A stretch of 64,000 nt of DNA from Epilithonimonas arachidiradicis (GCF_003610695.1 NZ_RAQH01000001.1:372001-436000), one strand, 5' to 3'. Positions 8,519-17,411 are shown, counted from the first letter of the stretch. The notes: a model not told the origin generated them from the letters alone. Translations and numbers: made by a program.

Positions 8519-9321
8519 TGATAGAAGTAAAAGAATTAAGAAAAAGTTTCGATGATGTTGAGGTTCTTAAAGGGATTACCACGACATTCGATACAGGAAA
8601 GGTTAATCTGATTATCGGACAGAGTGGATCTGGTAAAACCGTTTTTCTGAAATCTCTTCTCAACGTTTATGAGCCATCCAGCGGAAGTATCTTGTTTGAC
8701 GGACGAGATATTATGAAGATGTCCCGAGAAGAGAAGCAGGGTTTACGCTCTGAGATCGGAACCGTTTTCCAGGGCAGTGCGCTTTTTGATTCTATGAATG
8801 TGGAAGAGAACATCAGCTTCCCTTTGGATATGTTCACCAATCTGACTTACCGCGAGAAGAAAAGAAAGGTTCTGGAAGTCATAGGAAGAGTCAATCTGGA
8901 CAAAGCCAACAAAAAATATCCATCCGAGATCTCCGGAGGGATGCAGAAAAGGGTGGCTATTGCCAGAGCTATTGTCAACAATCCCAAGTATCTTTTCTGT
9001 GACGAACCGAATTCTGGATTGGATCCTTATACATCTAATGTCATAGATGATCTTCTTTTGGAAATCACCAAAGAATATAATACTACCACCATCATCAACA
9101 CACACGATATGAACTCTGTGATGACCATTGGTGAGAAAATCCTTTATCTGAGATTAGGCATCAAGGAATGGGAAGGGAACAAGGACATTCTGGCAACAGC
9201 GAAAAATAAAAACCTATTAGATTTCGTTTACTCATCAGAACTTTTTAAGCAGCTGAGAGAATTTATGCTGGAAAATGATCAGACAAGTTTAACACATAAC
9301 AATAATAAACCCGAAAAATAA
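8518..9321 (+). CDS. mlaF: MlaF-family lipid ABC transporter ATP-binding protein
   Basis: 267 aa, starting at the ATG that overlaps the mlaE stop; the upstream extension of the frame lies inside mlaE and is rejected. Walker A GQSGSGKT (about 34-41), Q-loop VFQGSALFDSM, ABC signature SGGMQKRVAIARA (about 139), Walker B YLFCDEPNSGLDP and H-loop NTHD are all intact. ATPase subunit for the MlaE permease. The C-terminus beyond the core (about 225-267) is charged and variable. The gene is translationally coupled to mlaE and followed 7 bases later by an outer-membrane protein gene. Confidence 0.94.
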   Translation: MIEVKELRKSFDDVEVLKGITTTFDTGKVNLIIGQSGSGKTVFLKSLLNVYEPSSGSILFDGRDIMKMSREEKQGLRSEIGTVFQGSALFDSMNVEENISFPLDMFTNLTYREKKRKVLEVIGRVNLDKANKKYPSEISGGMQKRVAIARAIVNNPKYLFCDEPNSGLDPYTSNVIDDLLLEITKEYNTTTIINTHDMNSVMTIGEKILYLRLGIKEWEGNKDILATAKNKNLLDFVYSSELFKQLREFMLENDQTSLTHNNNKPEK

Positions 9322-9328
9322 AATCAAA

Positions 9329-9952
9329 ATGAGTAAAAAACTAATTAGTACGTTAGCTATCTTCCTAGGAGTAATGGCTTATTCGCAAGTAACTGTAGGA
9401 TTGAGAGCCAATGCGCTTTTCAATACATCTTCAGCAAAATGGAAGGATATAGAAAGTACTGCTACAAGTGCCTGGGAAAGTAAAGGTGATAACAAAGCAG
9501 GATTCAATATTGGTTTAGCTGCAAAAATTGGATCTCCTGTTGGAGGTTGGTTTGTAATGCCGGAAATTTATTACACAACTTTTAAAAATACCTTGACCGT
9601 TGACGATGTAACAGTTGAAGCTAAGAATAATCGTATAGATGTTCCAGTATTGTTAGGTCATAATTTCTTGCTTGGAAAATTGGCAGCTTTTGTTGGTCCT
9701 GTAGCATCTTACAATTTATCAGGAGATAAGAACTACAATGATTTTAAAGTAGATGCGAAAAACGAATTTACCGTAGGTTATCAATTCGGAGCTCAGGCAA
9801 CACTGTCTAAATTTGTTATTAATGCAAGATACGAAGGAGCTTTTTCTAAAGATTCGAGAAAAATTATAGACATTGCTACTGGAGATGAAGTCGTTCGTTA
9901 CGATAATCGCCCAAGTATGTTTATTGTAGGTATTGGTTACAATTTCAACTAA
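9329..9952 (+). CDS. Exported outer-membrane beta-barrel protein
   Basis: 207 aa. A signal peptide ends at MAYSQ (about residue 20). The mature part shows alternating hydrophobic and polar residues and the pattern GxxxxxxF / YNFN-COOH typical of small eight-stranded outer-membrane beta-barrels (PorT/OmpX-like, PF13568 type). The terminal residues GIGYNFN end in an aromatic-Asn motif. It sits 7 bases after mlaF, suggesting co-transcription with the lipid transporter, although a functional link is inference. A hairpin terminator follows at 9974. Confidence 0.8.
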   Translation: MSKKLISTLAIFLGVMAYSQVTVGLRANALFNTSSAKWKDIESTATSAWESKGDNKAGFNIGLAAKIGSPVGGWFVMPEIYYTTFKNTLTVDDVTVEAKNNRIDVPVLLGHNFLLGKLAAFVGPVASYNLSGDKNYNDFKVDAKNEFTVGYQFGAQATLSKFVINARYEGAFSKDSRKIIDIATGDEVVRYDNRPSMFIVGIGYNFN

Positions 9953-9973
9953 TCAATCGATCATAAAAAATGA

Positions 9974-10001
9974 GAGGGCTGGAAAATTATTTCCAGCCCT
10001 C
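9974..10001 (+). terminator. Hairpin terminator after the mlaEF-barrel operon
   Basis: Perfect 12-bp arms GAGGGCTGGAAA (9974-9985) and TTTCCAGCCCTC (9990-10001). The T-tract is poor (TTCATATAT), so termination by stem stability is presumed. Confidence 0.75.
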
Positions 10002-10115
10002 TTCATATATAGACCTTAAAAATTCACAAAAAAATTCTCTTATGTGAGAAAACATTTTTGTAATACGAAAGTATAAGCTTTTATTCAACAAATGTTTAAC
10101 TTAATAAATGAAAAA

Positions 10116-10148
10116 TTGAACAATATTAATATGTTTTGTTTATTTTTG
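10116..10148 (+). promoter_or_regulatory. Promoter of the AraC-family regulator
   Basis: TTG at 10116-10118, 22 bases, then TATTTTTG at 10141-10148, matching TTG-N17-23-TAnnTTTG. The ATG at 10171 lies 22 bases downstream. Confidence 0.65.
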
Positions 10149-10170
10149 CTTTGAAATAATATTAACTTGA

Positions 10171-11016
10171 ATGAAAGTTATTCTTGAACATATCCAGCCG
10201 GACGAAAATAGCTCTTTTAAAGTCTTCCATATCAAGGACGTTCCGATATCTGAACTCAACTGGCAATACCATTATCATTCTGAAATTGAGATTGTTTGTG
10301 TACTGCATGGCAAAGGTACCCGACATGTCGGTTATCACAAGAGTCATTTCGAAGACGGCGCATTAGCCTTGATTGGTTCCAATATTCCTCATTCCGGGTT
10401 TGGGCTCAATGCCACCGATCCGCACGAAGAAATCGTAATATTGTTCAAAGAAGAGATTTTATCATTGCCGGAAGGTGAGGTGGATACCGGTTCTATTAAA
10501 AAGCTTTTGGAAATCTCCAGATATGGTGTTCTTTTCTCTTCAAAAGTAAAAAACCGACTCATTCCAAAGTTGGAAGAGATTGCCAAGGCAGAAGGCTATA
10601 AACGCTATCTTTTGCTTCTGGAGATCTTATTCGATCTTTCCAAGACCGAGGATTTTGAATTGATGAACACAGAAGTGATGCCCTATACCATCGTTTCCAG
10701 AAACAGAACCAGGCTGGAAGCCGTTTTTACTTATGTTGAAAATGGTTATCAGAACGAGATCGACATTATGCAGGCAGCAGATTTGGCAAATCTCACAAAG
10801 CCCGCATTTTGTAACTTCTTCAAGAAAGCAACATCATTAACCTTTGTAGAATTTGTCAATCGTTACAGAATCGATAAGGCTTGTATCTTGTTATCCCAAG
10901 AAAAAAGCATAGCAGAAAGCTGCTATGCTACAGGTTTTAATAATATTACTTATTTCAACAAAATTTTTAAGAAATATACCAATACAACACCAGGTCAGTT
11001 TATTAAAAACCTCTAG
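10171..11016 (+). CDS. AraC-family transcriptional regulator with cupin sensor domain
   Basis: 281 aa. An N-terminal cupin-like domain (about 1-150) contains WQYHYHSEIEIVCVLHGKGTRH and GSNIPHSGFG. The C-terminal AraC helix-turn-helix pair (about 180-281) has LANLTKPAFCNFFKKATSL and CYATGFNNITYFNKIFKKYTNTTPGQF. Cytoplasmic regulator that probably senses a sugar or small ligand; the target is unknown. Own promoter, no operon partners. The stop overlaps by 4 bases the end of the convergent gene at 11013. Confidence 0.92.
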   Translation: MKVILEHIQPDENSSFKVFHIKDVPISELNWQYHYHSEIEIVCVLHGKGTRHVGYHKSHFEDGALALIGSNIPHSGFGLNATDPHEEIVILFKEEILSLPEGEVDTGSIKKLLEISRYGVLFSSKVKNRLIPKLEEIAKAEGYKRYLLLLEILFDLSKTEDFELMNTEVMPYTIVSRNRTRLEAVFTYVENGYQNEIDIMQAADLANLTKPAFCNFFKKATSLTFVEFVNRYRIDKACILLSQEKSIAESCYATGFNNITYFNKIFKKYTNTTPGQFIKNL

Positions 11017-11285
11017 AAACTGCCGTTATTTATATTATTTTCTGCTTTTTGTCTTTCCAATTCGGCTTTTTCTTTCTGAAGCTGTTTGAATTCTTGTCTT
11101 ATTTGCGCTTGTTTTACAGCATTACCTTTGCTGACATAGCCAACCAAGCCGCCAATAATCAGTCCTATTCCAATGCCGCAAAGTGAGCCGTAAACAACTC
11201 TCAGATCAATGGCCATATCATTTAGATAAAATAGCAATGCGCCAAGACCGAATAAAATAATACCAATGACAATTAAACTTTTCAT
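11013..11285 (-). CDS. Small two-helix membrane protein with coiled-coil tail
   Basis: 90 aa, family not recognised. Two hydrophobic helices (about 3-20 and 34-52, glycine-rich GIGIGLIIGGLVG), then a charged helical tail rich in K, E and Q (about 60-85) likely to form a coiled coil in the cytoplasm. The upstream neighbour in the same direction is the M48 lipoprotein gene (36 bases away). Could be a membrane-stress or structural protein; no function is assigned. Confidence 0.7.
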   Translation of the reverse strand: MKSLIVIGIILFGLGALLFYLNDMAIDLRVVYGSLCGIGIGLIIGGLVGYVSKGNAVKQAQIRQEFKQLQKEKAELERQKAENNINNGSF

Positions 11286-11320
11286 AGTTTTAAATTTTGA
11301 TCTAAATTAACTAAAAAAGT

Positions 11321-12127
11321 TTACAATTTTCCGCCAGCAGCTTTGTAATATTCCAGTGCTTTTGGCATGTCAGCGTTTAGATCAGCAATCCTGTTCTGGG
11401 GATTAGGGTGCGTTGACAAGAATTCTGGCGTTCTGCTGCCAGTAGAAGAGGCTTCCATTCTTTGCCAGAAAGCGGTCGCTGTTCTTGGATCGTAACCCGC
11501 CATTGCCATTAATTGCAATCCCATTTCGTCTGCTTCAGATTCTTGTTTTCTTCCGTAAGCTAACAGTCCAACTTGTGCTCCGATTGGATAAACTTTTTCA
11601 AAAACGCCTGCCCATTGGCTATTAGACATTGTTCCTCCAAGAAGACTTCCTCCGTATTGAGCCAACATCGCCTGAGAAATTCTTTCGTTTCCGTGTCCTG
11701 CCAAAGCGTGCGAAACCTCGTGTCCCATCACAACGGCAACACCGTTATCATCTTTACAAACAGGCATTATTCCGGTATAAAAAGCTACTTTCCCACCAGG
11801 CATACACCAGGCATTCAATTGACTGTCTTGAATCAGATTAAATTCCCAGCTATAGCCAGTTAACGCAGATTCTCTTCCGATACTTTTGTAATATCTGTAA
11901 GCTGCATCTTTGATTCTAGCACCCACATTTTTGATACGGTTGGCATCTGCTGTTCCGGTTACAACTTTTGCTTTGGAAAGTGTTGTCCTGTATTCCGTTG
12001 CTGCTGCTGTGGCAATTTCGGAATTATTAGCAATCTGGATAGAAGATCTACCTGTAATTGGATTGGTAACACAAGCGGTTATACCTAATGCTGCAATTAC
12101 AAAAGCTGAGGTTTTTAAAATTTTCAT
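11321..12127 (-). CDS. M48-family metallopeptidase lipoprotein
   Basis: 268 aa. Lipoprotein signal peptide with cysteine at residue 19 (ALGITAC). Zinc-protease motif HEVSH at 136-140 within MGHEVSHALAGH, and the third-ligand motif ESEAD near 200. Resembles LoiP/YcaL/BepA-type periplasmic M48 proteases anchored to a membrane, which act in envelope protein quality control. No tetratricopeptide region is present. Followed by the small membrane protein gene at 11285. Confidence 0.92.
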   Translation of the reverse strand: MKILKTSAFVIAALGITACVTNPITGRSSIQIANNSEIATAAATEYRTTLSKAKVVTGTADANRIKNVGARIKDAAYRYYKSIGRESALTGYSWEFNLIQDSQLNAWCMPGGKVAFYTGIMPVCKDDNGVAVVMGHEVSHALAGHGNERISQAMLAQYGGSLLGGTMSNSQWAGVFEKVYPIGAQVGLLAYGRKQESEADEMGLQLMAMAGYDPRTATAFWQRMEASSTGSRTPEFLSTHPNPQNRIADLNADMPKALEYYKAAGGKL

Positions 12128-12177
12128 CGTTTATTCTTTAAATATAGTTGTGTTTTACAAGTTTTATTCCAAAAGAT

Positions 12178-13233
12178 TTACTCTTTATTAAGGAAGGCAT
12201 CCCAGCCTTGTGCTGTCAACGGAATCAATTGGTTTGAACCTCTTGCTACCAAAAAATTGCCTTGTTCTTCTGCCGTTGCATGACCGATGACTGTAAAGTC
12301 CGGATGATTTTTAATTTTATCAAAATCCGATGGCGAAATGGTAAATAATAGTTCGTAATCTTCCCCACCATTCAGAGTAGCCATTGCAGGATTGAGATTA
12401 AATTCTTCTGATGTATGAATGGTCGATTCATCCATCGGGATTTTTTCTTCGTATAAATGGAATCCAACTTTGGATTGATCTGATAAATGCAAAACTTCCG
12501 AAGCCAAACCATCGGAAACATCAATCATAGACGTTGGTAAAATATCCAATTCTTCCAGTTTTTTCTTGATATCCGTTCTTGCTTCCGGTTTCAATTGTCT
12601 TTCCAAGATATAATCGTAGCCTTCCATTTCAGGCTGCATATTCGGGTTTGCCAAATAGACAGAATGCTCTCTTTCCAAAATCTGAAGTCCCAGATAAGCA
12701 CCACCAAGATCTCCGGTTACTACCAAAAGATCATTCGGTTTTGCACCATTTCTTTTAACAATTTTTTCTTCATTTTCAAGACCAATTGCTGTAACGCTAA
12801 TCACAAGACCAGCGTTGGAACTTGTTGTATCTCCGCCAATTAAGTCCACTTTGTATCTGTTGCAAGCCAAAGCAATTCCGGCATAGATTTCTTCCAGAGC
12901 TTCAACCGGGAAACGGTTGGAAACAGCAACGGAAACCAAAATTTGAGTTGGTGTTGCATTCATTGCAGCAATATCGCTGAGGTTCACAACAACAGCTTTA
13001 TAGCCCAAATGTTTCAAAGGAACATAGCCTAAATTGAAATGAACACCTTCCGCCAACATATCTGTGGAAACAACTACTTTTTGGTTTTCAGAATCGATGA
13101 CAGCAGCGTCGTCACCAATAGAAACTTTGGTAGAGTTCTGAACCACAGGAAAGTTTTCGGTCAAATGTTTTATCAATCCAAACTCTCCCAACTTGGAAAT
13201 AGGCGTTAATTCTTGTGATTTATCTTCGAGCAT
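12178..13233 (-). CDS. thiL: Thiamine-monophosphate kinase
   Basis: 351 aa. Phosphorylates thiamine monophosphate to the cofactor thiamine pyrophosphate. ThiL/PurM fold signatures: the N-terminal GEFGLIKHL, SIGDDAAVID (metal/ATP binding, near 41), STDMLAEGVHF, DLIGGDTTSSNAGLVISVTAIG and the C-terminal IDVSDGLASEVLHLS and GGEDYELLFT. All acidic metal ligands appear present. Upstream by 64 bases is the thioesterase gene in the same direction; an AT-rich imperfect hairpin lies between them (about 13260-13290). Confidence 0.95.
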   Translation of the reverse strand: MLEDKSQELTPISKLGEFGLIKHLTENFPVVQNSTKVSIGDDAAVIDSENQKVVVSTDMLAEGVHFNLGYVPLKHLGYKAVVVNLSDIAAMNATPTQILVSVAVSNRFPVEALEEIYAGIALACNRYKVDLIGGDTTSSNAGLVISVTAIGLENEEKIVKRNGAKPNDLLVVTGDLGGAYLGLQILEREHSVYLANPNMQPEMEGYDYILERQLKPEARTDIKKKLEELDILPTSMIDVSDGLASEVLHLSDQSKVGFHLYEEKIPMDESTIHTSEEFNLNPAMATLNGGEDYELLFTISPSDFDKIKNHPDFTVIGHATAEEQGNFLVARGSNQLIPLTAQGWDAFLNKE

Positions 13234-13297
13234 AATTTTAATTAATGATGAATTATAAATGATTAATGATAAAAGCTGAATATCATTAAAGTAAAAT

Positions 13298-13801
13298 TTA
13301 TTTAAAGTTTTCTAAAAGAGAAGCATCTATATTTTCTGGTCGGAAAGGCAAAGTTTTCAAATATTCTCTTGTGATGGTCTGCACATTTTCAGACTTGTAC
13401 TCGTTCATCACTTCCATAATATCATCTGGTGGCGTTGTCGTTTTTCTCAACATCATATCAATCCAAACGCCGGTTGCTTCCGCTGTTGCACAATGCGTTC
13501 CGTCTGGCAGATAAAATTTGTGAACGAACTGATAAATTGATCCGTCTTCTGACAAAGCAGCAACTTCCAGAGCTACATAAACTGTCTGATCCGCATAGAT
13601 TTCTTTGAAGAAAGAATAGCGCTCGTGCAACATTACCGGGCCAACGCCCCAACGATTCAGTTGAGTCAATCCGATTTTGTTTTTATTAAGAAAAGCCATT
13701 CTCGTTTGTGAGCAATAATCAACATAGGTTGAGTTTCCCAGGTGACGATTCGCATCAATATCACTCCATCTCACTTCAAATTTATGGTAATAAACAGACA
13801 T
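13298..13801 (-). CDS. Acyl-CoA thioesterase, hotdog fold (4HBT/YbgC-like)
   Basis: 167 aa from the ATG at 13801. The frame is open for 23 more codons upstream, but those lie across the promoter region and lack family similarity. Hotdog-fold signature: VRWSDIDANRHLGNSTYVDYC, where D and H of the DxxRHxN-type loop are the catalytic region, then the RYSFFKEIYADQTVYVALEV strand. Probably hydrolyses a cytoplasmic acyl-CoA; substrate unknown. Its -7 box TAATTTTG (minus, 13823-13830) lies back to back with the promoter of the flavoprotein gene. Confidence 0.85.
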   Translation of the reverse strand: MSVYYHKFEVRWSDIDANRHLGNSTYVDYCSQTRMAFLNKNKIGLTQLNRWGVGPVMLHERYSFFKEIYADQTVYVALEVAALSEDGSIYQFVHKFYLPDGTHCATAEATGVWIDMMLRKTTTPPDDIMEVMNEYKSENVQTITREYLKTLPFRPENIDASLLENFK

Positions 13802-13822
13802 TTTTTCGATTTTAATATTCTT

Positions 13823-13864
13823 CAAAATTAACCATTTGAGGTGGATATTAAAAATGTAATTTTG
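13823..13864. promoter_or_regulatory. Back-to-back divergent promoters
   Basis: Plus strand: TTTG at 13835-13838, 18 bases, TAATTTTG at 13857-13864, a perfect Bacteroidota promoter. The ATG of the plus-strand gene is at 13870, only 5 bases after the -7 box. Minus strand: TAATTTTG at 13823-13830 serves the thioesterase gene starting at 13801. Confidence 0.75.
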
Positions 13865-13869
13865 CAGCA

Positions 13870-15084
13870 ATGAATTCTCAAAAAAAGAAAATAATAATTG
13901 TTGGTGGAGGTGCTGCTGGATTCTTTACTGCTGCAAACCTAGACGAAAACAAATATTATGTTACTATTCTCGAGCAAAATTCTGATGTTTTGCAAAAAGT
14001 GAAAATCTCCGGAGGCGGAAGATGCAACGTGACGCACGCTTGTTTTGATCCAAGAGAGTTGACTCAATTTTATCCGAGAGGCAATCGGGAATTACTAAGT
14101 GTTTTTACCAAATTCCAACCGGGCGATACAATGGATTGGTTCGAATCCAGAAATGTTCCTTTGAAAATCGAAAAAGATAACAGGATTTTTCCTGAGTCCG
14201 ATTCTTCTCAAAGTATTATGAATGCTTTGATCAATGAGGTTCGAAATAAAAACTTTGAAGTTAAAAATCAGGTTTCTGTTACAGAAATTATCAAGGAAAA
14301 TGAAACTTATTTAATTAAAACAAAACAAGGCGATTTCATAGCCGATATTGTGATTTACACAACCGGAAGTTCACCCAAGTCTTTGAAAATTATTGAGAAT
14401 CTTGGGCACAAAATTGTGGAACCGGTTCCGTCCTTATTTACGTTCAATATCAAAAATGATTTGTTGAAAGACCTGCCGGGAACAAGTTTTGAAAATGCGG
14501 AAATCAGAATTCCGAGTCTGAAAACTGAAGAATCCGGACCTTTGTTGATTACACATTGGGGACTTTCTGGTCCTGCAGTTTTGAAAATTTCGGCTTGGGA
14601 AGCCAGAACTTTAGCAAAGTTGAAATATCAGTTTGAGATTGAAGTTAATTTCATTTCAAAACCAATTTCTGATGCAGAGGGAGAATTAAAAGAATTCAAA
14701 AATCAAAATCCGAAAAGATCCATCGGACAATCGAAAATATTTGATGTGACCAATCGTTTCTGGAACAAGATTCTGGAAACCAATCAAATCAATCCCGAAA
14801 AACAAATTGCTAATCTTTCCGGTAAAGAAATGGCTTTGATTCTTGAAAATCTTTGTCAGAAAAAACTATTGGTTACCGGTAAATCAACCTTCAAAGATGA
14901 GTTCGTAACGGCAGGAGGTGTTGACCTTAAAGAAGTTAACTTTAAGAATATGTCTTCCAAAATTTTGTCTGATTTTTATATTTCTGGCGAAGTTCTTGAT
15001 ATAGATGCAGTTACAGGAGGCTTTAATTTCCAAGCCTGTTGGAGCGAAGCTTGGTTGATTTCTCAACATCTGAACGCTTTGTAA
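13870..15084 (+). CDS. HI0933/YhiN-family NAD(P)/FAD-dependent oxidoreductase
   Basis: 404 aa flavoprotein. N-terminal dinucleotide-binding motif IIIVGGGAAGFFTAANL (residues 8-24), the family motif KISGGGRCNVTH (near 53), and the C-terminal FAD-contacting TAGGVDLKEVNF and GEVLDIDAVTGGFNFQACWSE. Biological role of the family is not settled (BaiN and YhiN homologues). Transcription from the promoter at 13835 would start almost exactly at the ATG, so the mRNA may be leaderless. Clear full-length member. Confidence 0.9.
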   Translation: MNSQKKKIIIVGGGAAGFFTAANLDENKYYVTILEQNSDVLQKVKISGGGRCNVTHACFDPRELTQFYPRGNRELLSVFTKFQPGDTMDWFESRNVPLKIEKDNRIFPESDSSQSIMNALINEVRNKNFEVKNQVSVTEIIKENETYLIKTKQGDFIADIVIYTTGSSPKSLKIIENLGHKIVEPVPSLFTFNIKNDLLKDLPGTSFENAEIRIPSLKTEESGPLLITHWGLSGPAVLKISAWEARTLAKLKYQFEIEVNFISKPISDAEGELKEFKNQNPKRSIGQSKIFDVTNRFWNKILETNQINPEKQIANLSGKEMALILENLCQKKLLVTGKSTFKDEFVTAGGVDLKEVNFKNMSSKILSDFYISGEVLDIDAVTGGFNFQACWSEAWLISQHLNAL

Positions 15085-15121
15085 TGAAATCTTTTATTAA
15101 ATTTGAAAAATAAATTTGAAA

Positions 15122-15454
15122 ATGAAATATTCGAAAAATATTCTGAAAACACTTCTGTTAGCCGTGTTTTTTTTAATGGTTTCTTGTAAGACAACTGTTG
15201 TATCTCCAAACAAGCCGATGTACGACAATACACTAGAACTTTACAAAAAATATTCTATCCAAACCAAAGATGCTAAGACTCAGAAAATCGAAGTTTTGAA
15301 AGTGGACGCAACCAAAATCTATGGTAAAAACAAGGCTGGAGAAATGGTTGAAATTGAAAGAAGCGAAGTGCGTGATATCAAAAAACCAGATGTTTTAGCA
15401 TCCATTGCTATTGTTGTAGCAGCGGTTGCAGCCGTTATTTTTGTTCCGATTTAA
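15122..15454 (+). CDS. Small lipoprotein of unknown function
   Basis: 110 aa from the ATG at 15122 (a TTG two codons upstream is less likely). Lipoprotein signal with cysteine near residue 22 (FFLMVSC). The middle part is lysine-rich and carries a short sequence resembling a membrane-surface domain (KVDATKIYGKNKAGEMVEI), and the C-terminus is a hydrophobic helix (ASIAIVVAAVAAVIFVPI). The combination of a lipid anchor and a terminal hydrophobic helix is odd. First gene of a tight run ending at 17018. Confidence 0.75.
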   Translation: MKYSKNILKTLLLAVFFLMVSCKTTVVSPNKPMYDNTLELYKKYSIQTKDAKTQKIEVLKVDATKIYGKNKAGEMVEIERSEVRDIKKPDVLASIAIVVAAVAAVIFVPI

Positions 15455-15459
15455 AAAAA

Positions 15460-16095
15460 ATGCTTGGTTCGGCAAAATCCAGGAATTTTATCTTAAAAGC
15501 AATTGTTGCAATTACTTTTATTTATTTTTTTTGGCTGATGCTGAACATTACTTTGGATTATGTTCCAATAGCTTCTGATGTCAGTTTCTTGATGATCAAG
15601 CAGACAGAAGTGACTTCCCGACCGGAATATCTCCCTATTTTTTACATACACGTATACAGCAGTATTTTCGCTTTGTTGGCAGGATTTATTGCTGTTTTTT
15701 TTGATAAAAATTTAAAATACTTACATAGATTTTCCGGTAGAATTTATGTTTTTGTAACATTAATTTTTTCCTCTTTATCAGGAATTTATATTGGCTTTTT
15801 TGCCAATGGCGGATGGACAGCAAAACTGTCCTTTGTGTTGCTTGGCATTCTTTGGTTTTACACAACTTACAAATCGTACTCAGAAATTCGGAGAAAGAAT
15901 ATCGTCCAGCACAAATTCTGGATGTGGCGAAGTTATGCTTTGGCCGTTTCTGCGATCACATTGCGGATGTGGAAAGTAATTTTAGTATATTTATTCCAGC
16001 CCAATCCAATGGATGTTTATCAGGTTATTGCTTGGCTTGGATGGATTCCCAACTTGTTATTAGTAGAATATTTAATCAAAAAACAAAACCGATGA
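15460..16095 (+). CDS. DUF2306 membrane protein
   Basis: 211 aa with about six transmembrane helices. Conserved features of DUF2306: HVYSSIFALLAGFIAVF, YLHRFSGRIYVF, and VQHKFWMWRSYALAVSAITLR, with histidines spaced so that haem or metal binding is possible. Function not established for the family. It begins 5 bases after the lipoprotein gene and overlaps the next gene by 4 bases (ATGA), so the three are an operon. Confidence 0.82.
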   Translation: MLGSAKSRNFILKAIVAITFIYFFWLMLNITLDYVPIASDVSFLMIKQTEVTSRPEYLPIFYIHVYSSIFALLAGFIAVFFDKNLKYLHRFSGRIYVFVTLIFSSLSGIYIGFFANGGWTAKLSFVLLGILWFYTTYKSYSEIRRKNIVQHKFWMWRSYALAVSAITLRMWKVILVYLFQPNPMDVYQVIAWLGWIPNLLLVEYLIKKQNR

Positions 16096-17018
16096 AAACC
16101 TTAAATCTAATTTTTGCAAGTGCAATTTTGACTGTCTCTGTTATTTCCTGTAAAAAAGAAACGAAATCCGAAGAAAAAACAAAATCGGATTCTTTGGTTT
16201 CGAAAAAGGAAGTAGAGCAGGAGTTCCATAAAGATTGGTACGGAATCTACACCGGAGATTTCAACTCAAAACCAATTGCGACCGAATACGGCAATCAGAT
16301 CGAAGAGTATAAGAAAATATCAGTCAAAATCAATAGAATCACAAAAGACAGCGTTTATGGTTATTCTGTTGTGAATGGCAATCAAAGACCTTTTCGTGGC
16401 ATTCTGAATGAAAATACTTTGGATTTTGTCTTAGATGAGCCTGGAAGTGATAAATCAGACGGGCGTTTTCAACTCAAGATTAAGCAGGACAGTTTGGTTG
16501 GAGATTGGTCTGCTTACAACAAATCTGATGTGAAATCACCGGAGAAAACCGTGAAGCTGATAAGAAAAGAGTTTGCCTATAATCCTAATTTTATGCTTTC
16601 AAAGAAAAGTTATGAAGAAAGTGATTACGAAAATCCCGTAGATTGGAATGGCGGAAAAGTGAAAACGGAATCTTATGTGACTGACGAAGGCAAAACAGAA
16701 ACTTACGAAAATACATTTTACAGAAGCGCGTCTGACAAGGTTTTTGTTATCAATGCTTCCAAACAAAAATTAGCTGAAAAAGATTTAAAAAACCTTCGCA
16801 AATTAGATCTTCAGATTATCAGAAATACGGTTTTTGCACGCCATGGTTATTCTTTCAAAAAAGCAACTTACCGCCAATTTTTCGAGAATACAGATTGGTA
16901 CGTTCCTGTTTCCAACAATGTGGATGCTGACCTCTCGCCTTTGGAAAAGGAAAATGTGGCACTTCTTGCCCGTTTGGAAAAATATGCTGAAGATCATTAC
17001 GATACTTTTGGACGATAG
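16092..17018 (+). CDS. Lipoprotein with C-terminal YARHG domain
   Basis: 308 aa, starting at the ATG that overlaps the previous stop; the frame continues upstream inside DUF2306 but without family support. Lipobox VISC (Cys near 20), a charged linker, a beta-rich middle (about 45-165), and a C-terminal YARHG domain (about 245-295) with RNTVFARHGYSFKKATYRQF. YARHG domains occur in extracellular or surface proteins and are thought to be peptidoglycan- or ligand-binding; this is family knowledge. The 3' end overlaps the convergent DUF2809 gene by 22 bases. Confidence 0.85.
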   Translation: MKTLNLIFASAILTVSVISCKKETKSEEKTKSDSLVSKKEVEQEFHKDWYGIYTGDFNSKPIATEYGNQIEEYKKISVKINRITKDSVYGYSVVNGNQRPFRGILNENTLDFVLDEPGSDKSDGRFQLKIKQDSLVGDWSAYNKSDVKSPEKTVKLIRKEFAYNPNFMLSKKSYEESDYENPVDWNGGKVKTESYVTDEGKTETYENTFYRSASDKVFVINASKQKLAEKDLKNLRKLDLQIIRNTVFARHGYSFKKATYRQFFENTDWYVPVSNNVDADLSPLEKENVALLARLEKYAEDHYDTFGR

Positions 17019-17389
17019 AATTTTGATTCGATTAAGAATAAAACCACACATCCGGCAAAATAGCAGAGAATGTCAATCCAGCTAAATGAGTTGCCAAGAA
17101 CGATCATCATTATGCGATTGTCTTTGAAACCCAATAATTCTCCGAAGTGAAAATATTGCGCAAACTCAATCAGGCAGGAAAAAATGAAAATTCCGATAAC
17201 CAGTTTTGTTGAATTGAAATCGAAGAATGCTTTAATAAAATAAAACATCAGCATTACAACAAAAACATCACCCAAATAAGCTCTGACAAAGAACCAATCT
17301 TTGAGTTTTGTAGCAATCAAAACCTCTACGATAAAAATCAAAACTGCAATCAGAAAGTTTTTGTAATCGAATTTAAAATTAATTTTCAC
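16997..17389 (-). CDS. DUF2809 membrane protein
   Basis: 130 aa, using the GTG at 17389. The TTG further upstream at 17425 lies inside the terminator of the preceding gene and is rejected. Four hydrophobic helices, with family motifs RAYLGDVFVVMLMF and LIEFAQYFHFGELLGFKDNRIMMIVLGNSFSW-type sequence near 75-105. Function unknown. Tail-to-tail overlap with the YARHG gene. Confidence 0.8.
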   Translation of the reverse strand: MKINFKFDYKNFLIAVLIFIVEVLIATKLKDWFFVRAYLGDVFVVMLMFYFIKAFFDFNSTKLVIGIFIFSCLIEFAQYFHFGELLGFKDNRIMMIVLGNSFSWIDILCYFAGCVVLFLIESKFYRPKVS

Positions 17390-17411
17390 GGAATTGCTTT
17401 TAACTAAAACA

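Noticed and set aside
15813-16091. 93-codon upstream extension of the YARHG lipoprotein gene
   Set aside because: It lies entirely within the DUF2306 gene and lacks a signal peptide; the internal ATG at 16092 gives a clear lipobox.
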